NCBI GenBank assembly: GCA_043775055.1
Contig: JAYVSU010000073.1
Coordinates: forward strand, 1-10,168
DNA from: Aalborgiella sp043775055
Lineage (GTDB): Bacteria > Pseudomonadota > Gammaproteobacteria > Burkholderiales > Burkholderiaceae_C
Direction: 5' to 3'
Length of the DNA stretch: 10,168 nt
Numbering within the stretch: position 1 is the first letter of the stretch; each line of letters begins with the position of its first letter. Under the pieces are notes generated by a model. That model did not search any database and had not been told where the DNA came from. It worked only from the letters and a program-made list of their open reading frames with translations. The translations under genes and the position numbers were made by a program. Below, in pieces: positions 6,382-10,168 of the stretch.

Positions 6382-6444
6382 TTAGTTATTTGTTTAAATT
6401 AATCAAGCCTTTAATTTATCACACACGCTGAAATGGTTAGTAAA

Positions 6445-7497
6445 TTAAATCACCACCGGTTCCGGCTCCAAGCGGATGCCAAAACGCTCATACACACTGG
6501 TTTGAATCGCCTTGGCAAGCGTCATCACTTCACCGCCCGTCGCATTGCCTTTGTTGATTAATACCAAGGCTTGCTTTTCATACACCGCTGCGTTGCCAAC
6601 GCTTTTGCCCCTCCAGCCGCAGGCGTCTATCAGCCAGCCGGCGGCGAGTTTCACCGTGCCATCGTCTAGGTGGTAATGCACAATTTTCGGCTCGCGTTGA
6701 ATAATGTCGGCGCATTGCTCGACGCTGACCGTGGGGTTTTTGAAGAAGCTGCCGGCATTACCAATCACCGCTGGGTCGGGCAACTTGGCACGCCGCACCT
6801 CACACACCCACTCATAAATTTGTAGCGCTGTAGGCAAGTAATTCGCCGGCTCAAGTCCTAATTGAACCATTTTTCGGTCAATATCAGCATACCCGAGCAC
6901 TGGCTTCCAGTCTTTGGGCAAGGCAAAGCGCACATGGGTGATGAGCGCTTTGCCGTTGAGGCCAAAGTCACCCTCCCGTGCGGCGACATGTTTAAAGACG
7001 GAGTCTCGGTAACCAAATGCGCATTGCGCGGCGTTGAGGGTGAAGATGTCGCCCGTCTCTAGATTGACGGCGTCCAACTCATGAAAACGGTCTTGCAGCT
7101 CGACGCCATACGCACCGATGTTTTGCACCGGGCTGGCGCCAACCGAGCCGGGAATCAAGGCCAAGTTTTCCAAGCCTGGGTAGCCGCTGAACAGCGTCCA
7201 AGTCACAAAATCGTGCCAATTCACGCCAGCACCAGCCTCGACAATCCAATGTTTGTCGGTCTCACCGACCAAATGCGTGCCTTGAATGCCCACTTTGAGC
7301 ACCAAAGGCACCACATCGCCCGTGATGATGATGTTGCTGCCGCCACCCAGTACAAACTTGGGCTTGGCCATCAATTCGGGCTTGGCCAAGACGGTCAAAA
7401 CGTCTGCAATGGCGTCAATTCGCACCAAAGTTTGCGCTTTGGCGACGATATGAAAGGTATTGAGCGACTCTAGGGCTACATTTTTCTCGATGAACAT
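6445..7497 (-). CDS. murB: UDP-N-acetylenolpyruvoylglucosamine reductase, type I
   Basis: MurB is the FAD/NADPH cytoplasmic enzyme that reduces enolpyruvyl-UDP-GlcNAc to UDP-MurNAc for peptidoglycan synthesis. It has 350 residues (342 in E. coli). Visible are the FAD-binding VLGGGSNIII (49-58), PGLENLALIPGSVGASPVQN (107-126), IGAYGVEL, FGYRDSVFKH (161-170, with Tyr163/Arg164 matching E. coli Tyr158/Arg159) and LGYADI (201-206, the type I tyrosine loop). NAGSFFKNP (247-255) carries the proton-donor Ser250, KLAAGWLID follows, and the C-terminal LEPEP (343-347) holds the catalytic Glu. All key residues are present. The start has no Shine-Dalgarno sequence; TGCGACAAT ends 6 nt before the ATG, exactly as in folC. 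It is divergent from yajQ (74-bp gap), with the interrupted small gene downstream. Confidence 0.97.
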   Translation of the reverse strand: MFIEKNVALESLNTFHIVAKAQTLVRIDAIADVLTVLAKPELMAKPKFVLGGGSNIIITGDVVPLVLKVGIQGTHLVGETDKHWIVEAGAGVNWHDFVTWTLFSGYPGLENLALIPGSVGASPVQNIGAYGVELQDRFHELDAVNLETGDIFTLNAAQCAFGYRDSVFKHVAAREGDFGLNGKALITHVRFALPKDWKPVLGYADIDRKMVQLGLEPANYLPTALQIYEWVCEVRRAKLPDPAVIGNAGSFFKNPTVSVEQCADIIQREPKIVHYHLDDGTVKLAAGWLIDACGWRGKSVGNAAVYEKQALVLINKGNATGGEVMTLAKAIQTSVYERFGIRLEPEPVVI

Positions 7498-7499
7498 GG

Positions 7500-7512
7500 G
7501 ACAATTGTCGCA
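7500..7512 (-). promoter_or_regulatory. Extended -10-like element placed for a leaderless murB mRNA
   Basis: TGCGACAAT (minus strand, 7512 to 7504) is followed by 6 nt and then the murB ATG. This is the same nonamer and spacing as at folC. Read as TGn-GACAAT it is an extended -10 with 4 of 6 matches to TATAAT, and would place the transcription start at the A of the ATG. The core GACAATTGTC (7500-7509) is a perfect palindrome, so it could also serve the plus strand toward yajQ. Confidence 0.5.
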
Positions 7513-7571
7513 TTCAATCCAGATTTATTTTCCTGCTCTTATTTATCTAACCCGTACCTTTAATAACTGCT

Positions 7572-8063
7572 ATGCCAACTTTCGACGTCGTCTGCGAAGC
7601 CAATTTCGTAGAAATCAAAAATGCTGTGGAAAACACAGCCAAAGAAATCAACACCCGTTTTGACTTCAAAGGTACCTCGGCTGCCGTGGAGTTGAAGGAA
7701 AAAGACAAAGAAATCATCGTTTTTGGCGATGCGGCCTTTCAACTCGACCAAGTCGAAGACGTGCTGCGCAACAAGCTGACCAAGCGCAATGTCGATATTC
7801 GCTTTTTGGACAAAGGCGATATGCAAAAAATCGGCGGCGACAAGGTCAAGGTCCACATCAAGGTGAAAAACGGCATTGAAGCCGAGCAAGCCAAGAAAAT
7901 CACCAAACTGCTCAAAGAAAGCAAACTCAAGGTGCAAGCTGCGATTCAGGGCGACGCGATTCGTGTCACCGGTGCCAAACGCGACGATTTGCAAGCCGCG
8001 ATGGCGCTGATTCGCTCGGATGTGGCGGATGTGCCCGTCAGCTTTGACAACTTCCGCGACTAA
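7572..8063 (+). CDS. yajQ: YajQ family nucleotide-binding (cyclic-di-GMP-binding) protein
   Basis: YajQ (DUF520) is a soluble protein of about 160 residues with two ferredoxin-like domains. Members have been reported to bind nucleotides or RNA, and some Xanthomonas and Pseudomonas homologues bind cyclic di-GMP. The 163 residues match the family throughout: MPTFDVVCEANFVEIKNAVE (1-20), TRFDFKGTSAAVEL (28-41), the central FLDKGDMQKIGGDKVK (78-93), the amphipathic GIEAEQAKKITKLLKESKLKVQA stretch (102-124) and the ending DVPVSFDNFRD. TTTAAT (7559-7564) 7 nt before the ATG is a possible -10, and no clear Shine-Dalgarno sequence is seen. The protease gene follows after 5 bp, so the two are probably co-transcribed. 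Confidence 0.95.
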   Translation: MPTFDVVCEANFVEIKNAVENTAKEINTRFDFKGTSAAVELKEKDKEIIVFGDAAFQLDQVEDVLRNKLTKRNVDIRFLDKGDMQKIGGDKVKVHIKVKNGIEAEQAKKITKLLKESKLKVQAAIQGDAIRVTGAKRDDLQAAMALIRSDVADVPVSFDNFRD

Positions 8064-8068
8064 ACTCG

Positions 8069-8716
8069 ATGTATCGCCTCGCTTCTGCAGCCTGCATATT
8101 GGCATTCGCTGCGAGTGCCAGCGCCCAATCCGTCACGCTTTCAGGCATGGTGGGCAGCAAAGCCTTGCTGATTGTGGATGGCAGTGCGCCCAAAATCGTG
8201 GCGGCGGGCGAATCATTTCAAGGCGTCAAAGTCGTCTCCACCAGTGGCGACGGCGCTGTGATTGAGCAAAACGGCAAACGGTTGACCGTGCGCATGGGCG
8301 ACTCACCCGCCAGCGTCGGCTCCTCAGCGGGCGCTGGCTCAGGCAGTGGCTCCAAAATCGTGATGACTGCTGGCGACGGCGGTCACTTCATGTCGCTGGG
8401 TAGCATCAACGGCAAAGCGGTGCAATTCATGGTCGACACTGGTGCAACTGCCGTGTCGATGGGAGCGGCAGAAGCCAAACGCATGGGCATTGACTACGCC
8501 GCTGGCCGCCCTGTGCGCATGAACACGGCCAATGGCCAGTCGCTCGGCTATGTCGTCACCCTCAGCTCCGTGCGCGTGGGCGACGTAGAAGTACAAAACG
8601 TAGAAGCCGTCGTCGCCCCGCAAAGCATGCCCTTTGTGCTCTTGGGTAACAGCTTCTTAACCCGCTTCTCCATGCGCCGTGATGCAGACCAAATGGTGCT
8701 TGAGCGGCGGTTTTGA
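8069..8716 (+). CDS. Secreted single-domain retropepsin-like aspartic protease (clan AA, TIGR02281 type)
   Basis: The 215-residue protein has a signal peptide (1-19, cleavage after ASA) and so acts in the periplasm or envelope. An N-terminal domain (20-78, beta-rich, SVTLSGMVGSKALLIVDG) is joined by a Gly/Ser-rich linker (82-95) to a retropepsin-like domain. That domain carries the catalytic motif VDTGATAVSM (122-131, Asp123) and the hydrophobic-hydrophobic-Gly turn VLLGNSFL (190-197). A single DTG means it would need to dimerise, as retroviral proteases do. Bacterial members of this family are widespread in proteobacteria, but substrates are largely unknown. The start is 5 bp after the yajQ stop and lacks a distinct RBS, which suggests translational coupling. 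A terminator follows. Confidence 0.88.
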   Translation: MYRLASAACILAFAASASAQSVTLSGMVGSKALLIVDGSAPKIVAAGESFQGVKVVSTSGDGAVIEQNGKRLTVRMGDSPASVGSSAGAGSGSGSKIVMTAGDGGHFMSLGSINGKAVQFMVDTGATAVSMGAAEAKRMGIDYAAGRPVRMNTANGQSLGYVVTLSSVRVGDVEVQNVEAVVAPQSMPFVLLGNSFLTRFSMRRDADQMVLERRF

Positions 8717-8745
8717 TTCTAACGAAACTCGCTAGATAGAAAACT

Positions 8746-8773
8746 GCGGGCTAGGCGGATTAGCCCTGCTTTT
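8746..8773. terminator. Terminator between the protease gene and the converging small gene
   Basis: GGGCTA (8748-8753) pairs with TAGCCC (8761-8766) around a 7-nt loop. GC/GC extends the stem past one bulged T (8767), and TTTT (8770-8773) follows. It stops plus-strand transcripts. On the minus strand the stem is followed by CAGTTTTC, so it may also serve the small gene ending at 8772, whose stop codon it overlaps. Confidence 0.75.
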
Positions 8774-8993
8774 AGCCCTTTTTGTTACCAAAGACCAGCA
8801 GCAAGCCGCCAATCACAATCGCCCCCACGCCCGCCCAAACGGGGACATTGACCGTTTCCTTCTCTTTCACCGACAACTCCAGCGGCCCGATTTTCAGTTG
8901 CGAGGTATCTTTGGTGTAGCTGAAGCTGCCGTAAAGCAAGCCCAACGCGCCACCAGCGATCAATAAAATGGCAATAAGTTTGACTGCGTTCAT
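8772..8993 (-). CDS. Small two-TM membrane protein of unknown function
   Basis: Starting at ATG 8993 this is a 73-residue protein: a helix at about 4-22 (KLIAILLIAGGALGLLYGS), a polar loop (about 23-48) containing KIGPLELSVKEKETVNVPVW, a second helix at about 49-68 and a GNKKG tail. An upstream in-frame ATG at 9044 would add 17 residues. The shorter start is preferred because it gives a clean first helix with a short charged N-terminus. I recall similar small proteins with the motif LGPLELSVKEKETVNVP in proteobacteria as conserved hypotheticals; no function is known to me. The RBS is weak (GAAAG upstream). plsY ends 170 bp upstream, so the gene probably has its own transcript. Confidence 0.72.
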   Translation of the reverse strand: MNAVKLIAILLIAGGALGLLYGSFSYTKDTSQLKIGPLELSVKEKETVNVPVWAGVGAIVIGGLLLVFGNKKG

Positions 8994-9079
8994 GAATAGC
9001 TTTCGAAAAAAAATAGGTAAAACAATTATGCGCCGCTGGGTCATAAATAGGCTAAAAATCCTGCAACAAGCGACAAAAG

Positions 9080-9137
9080 ACTACAAATTTAATAGCAACT
9101 TAGGCAATAAATACGCCGGCTATGACCCAAAATAGCC
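9080..9137 (-). repeat. Dispersed AT-rich repeat, copy C, intergenic
   Basis: On the minus strand this copy reads GGCTATTTTGGGTCATAGCC, then GGCGTATTTATT and GCTATTAAAT. CATAGCC-N3-GTATTTATT matches copy B apart from the spacer, and GCTATTAA-T matches copy A. It lies downstream of plsY and upstream of the small membrane protein gene. Its GGCTAT/ATAGCC arms can form a 6-bp hairpin, but without a T-run, so I do not call it a terminator. Confidence 0.6.
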
Positions 9138-9162
9138 TTGGAATCGACTATTTCAAACTACT

Positions 9163-9852
9163 TCAATGTTTTTTAGCAGTTTTGTGAGCTACAGGCGCTG
9201 CAGCCGCCGGTTTTGAGCCAAATTTCGATTCTGTGCCTTTGACCAGCCGCGTGATGTTGGCGCTGTGTCGATACGCCAGCAGCATCGCCATGACGGCCAG
9301 CATGAGGGTGATGTAGCGGTCTGCCGACCACAAGACGCCATCGCCAAACAAGTAGGCGCAGGGGGCAAAAAACGCGGCGACGATGGATGCTAAGGACACG
9401 TAGCGGAAGAAGTACAAGATGATGGCGAAGCTGGCAACGCACAGCAGCGCCAGCGCCCAATGCACGCCAAACAACACACCCACCGCCGTGGCCACGCCTT
9501 TGCCGCCTACAAATTTGAAGAACACGGGGTACAAATGCCCAAAAAAGGCGGCGATGCCGACCATGGCGACGGTGCCATCGCCCAGCCCATAGTCTTTGCC
9601 AAACGACTGCACCAAAGCCACCGGCACGTAGCCTTTGAGCGCATCTAGCACCAAGGTGACGATGGCGGCTTTTTTACTACCTGAGCGCAGCACGTTGGTG
9701 GCTCCGGGGTTTTTGCTGCCAAAGGTGCGCGGGTCGTTCAGCCCCATGACGCGGCTAACGATGACGGCGAAGGACAGCGAGCCCAGCAAATACGCGGCAA
9801 TAGCTGCGAGGATGGGGTAAAAAGTACCGATAGAAGTGCCTAAATTGTCCAA
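9163..9852 (-). CDS. plsY: Glycerol-3-phosphate acyltransferase (acyl-phosphate dependent)
   Basis: PlsY transfers the acyl group from acyl phosphate to sn-glycerol 3-phosphate, making lysophosphatidic acid at the inner membrane, the first step of phospholipid synthesis. From the TTG start it has 229 residues; the family is usually about 200-215. Conserved blocks are GSLSFAVIVSR (24-34), GSKNPGATNVLR (45-56, motif 1), the GHLYPVFFKFVGGKGVATAVG stretch (105-125; GGKGVAT is the phosphate-binding motif 2) and HSANITRLVKGTES (196-209, motif 3). Five or so hydrophobic segments are readable. The extra length is an Ala/Lys-rich C-terminal tail (212-229). No ATG fits the N-terminus: the nearest in-frame ATG (9951) lies inside ybaK. 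TTG 9852 has GGGAG 5 nt upstream. ybaK ends 84 bp upstream on the same strand, so the two may be co-transcribed. Confidence 0.93.
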   Translation of the reverse strand: MDNLGTSIGTFYPILAAIAAYLLGSLSFAVIVSRVMGLNDPRTFGSKNPGATNVLRSGSKKAAIVTLVLDALKGYVPVALVQSFGKDYGLGDGTVAMVGIAAFFGHLYPVFFKFVGGKGVATAVGVLFGVHWALALLCVASFAIILYFFRYVSLASIVAAFFAPCAYLFGDGVLWSADRYITLMLAVMAMLLAYRHSANITRLVKGTESKFGSKPAAAAPVAHKTAKKH

Positions 9853-9862
9853 AATGTCTCCC
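9850..9862 (-). promoter_or_regulatory. Shine-Dalgarno GGGAG that decides a TTG start for plsY
   Basis: On the minus strand GGGAG (9862-9858) is followed by ACATT and TTG (9852-9850). The distance suits initiation at TTG. It gives an N-terminus (MDNLGTSIG, then the first helix) close to that of related PlsY proteins as I recall them. An ATT codon directly before it is too close to the GGGAG. Confidence 0.6.
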
Positions 9863-9935
9863 GTTTTTATTCTGTTGTTATTCTGTGCTTCGCTTTCAGC
9901 TTCCGTGGATGAAGCCCCATGCCGTCTAAAAATGA

Positions 9936-10168
9936 TTATGCCAGCGCGCACTGCACAGGGCTAGCGCCCAGCAGTTGGACACAGACCAGCGGATCAATCT
10001 CCACCAGATAGCCGCGCCGCCCGCCATTGATCAACATACGGGGCAGCGCCAGAATGCTTTCTTCGATATACACCGGCATGGTTTTGCGGGTGGCAAACGG
10101 CGACGTACCGCCCACCAGATAGCCACTGTGCCGGTTGGCTACCTCGGGTTTGCAGGGAGCGACAGATT
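9936..10168 (-). CDS. ybaK: Cys-tRNA(Pro)/Cys-tRNA(Cys) deacylase, YbaK/EbsC type (5' end outside window)
   Basis: The last 76 codons of the gene are visible, running from the window edge to TAA at 9936-9938. The YbaK family hydrolyses mischarged Cys-tRNA(Pro) and belongs to the ProX/INS editing-domain superfamily, acting in trans in the cytoplasm. Recognisable are VGGTSPFATRK (18-28 of the visible part, matching the VGG-SP-GxxK segment), MPVYIEESIL (30-39), MLINGGRRGYLVEIDP (44-59) and the VQLLGAS end. The N-terminal half, with the substrate-pocket lysine, is outside the window. plsY follows 84 bp downstream. Confidence 0.87.
   Translation of the reverse strand, partial: SVAPCKPEVANRHSGYLVGGTSPFATRKTMPVYIEESILALPRMLINGGRRGYLVEIDPLVCVQLLGASPVQCALA

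Noticed and set aside
7560..8105. 181-codon minus-strand frame opposite yajQ
   Set aside because: YajQ is recognisable end to end on the plus strand, and the antisense frame has no family features.
9118..9137. GGCTAT/ATAGCC hairpin as the plsY terminator
   Set aside because: It has a 6-bp stem without a T-run in the minus direction and is better explained as part of repeat copy C.
9855..9951. N-terminal extension of PlsY from ATG 9951
   Set aside because: It overlaps the end of ybaK, is polar, and precedes a well-placed GGGAG plus TTG that gives the expected N-terminus.
1..10168. A novel defence, mobile or biosynthetic system
   Set aside because: Nearly all genes are recognisable housekeeping families; no transposase, integrase, toxin-antitoxin pair, CRISPR array or clustered unknown genes are visible.

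Overview
The window looks like ordinary chromosomal sequence from a betaproteobacterium, most likely Burkholderiales, family Comamonadaceae (Rhodoferax / Polaromonas / Limnohabitans-like). The reasons are the style of the FolC, MurB, YajQ and PlsY proteins, the E. coli-type long ArgG, and a short AT-rich dispersed repeat of a kind I recall as common in that family. This placement is inference from recognised protein sequences, not a database result. I see no phage, transposase, CRISPR array, rRNA or tRNA, and no convincing undescribed multi-gene system.

Layout. The left end holds folC (minus strand, 3' end cut by the window edge), divergent from an ArsC/YffB-like reductase gene. Only 32 bp separate them, with mirror-image -10-like boxes. 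After a 249-bp AT-rich gap carrying a dispersed repeat comes a gene for a secreted glycine-zipper envelope protein with its own strong terminator. Next are three plus-strand genes: argG (arginine synthesis), ppnP (nucleoside phosphorylase, 14 bp later) and a membrane acyltransferase, closed by a terminator that overlaps the end of the acyltransferase gene. On the minus strand follow a small secreted-protein gene interrupted by an in-frame stop codon and, upstream of it, murB (peptidoglycan precursor synthesis). murB is divergent from the plus-strand pair yajQ and a single-domain secreted aspartic protease (5-bp gap). A bulged hairpin separates these from the minus-strand genes at the right end: a two-TM small membrane protein, then plsY (phospholipid synthesis), preceded by ybaK (tRNA deacylase, 5' end cut).

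Working together: the genes are mostly housekeeping (folate, arginine, cell wall, phospholipid, tRNA quality control). Only local pairs look co-transcribed: argG-ppnP(-acyltransferase), yajQ-protease, murB-interrupted gene and ybaK-plsY.

The points most worth a second look are: (1) the identical nonamer TGCGACAAT exactly 6 nt before the ATG of both folC and murB, placed as for leaderless transcription; (2) three diverged copies of a ~60-bp dispersed repeat, one of them inside the folC reading frame; (3) the in-frame stop separating a signal peptide from the rest of the small minus-strand gene; and (4) a plsY start that appears to be TTG.
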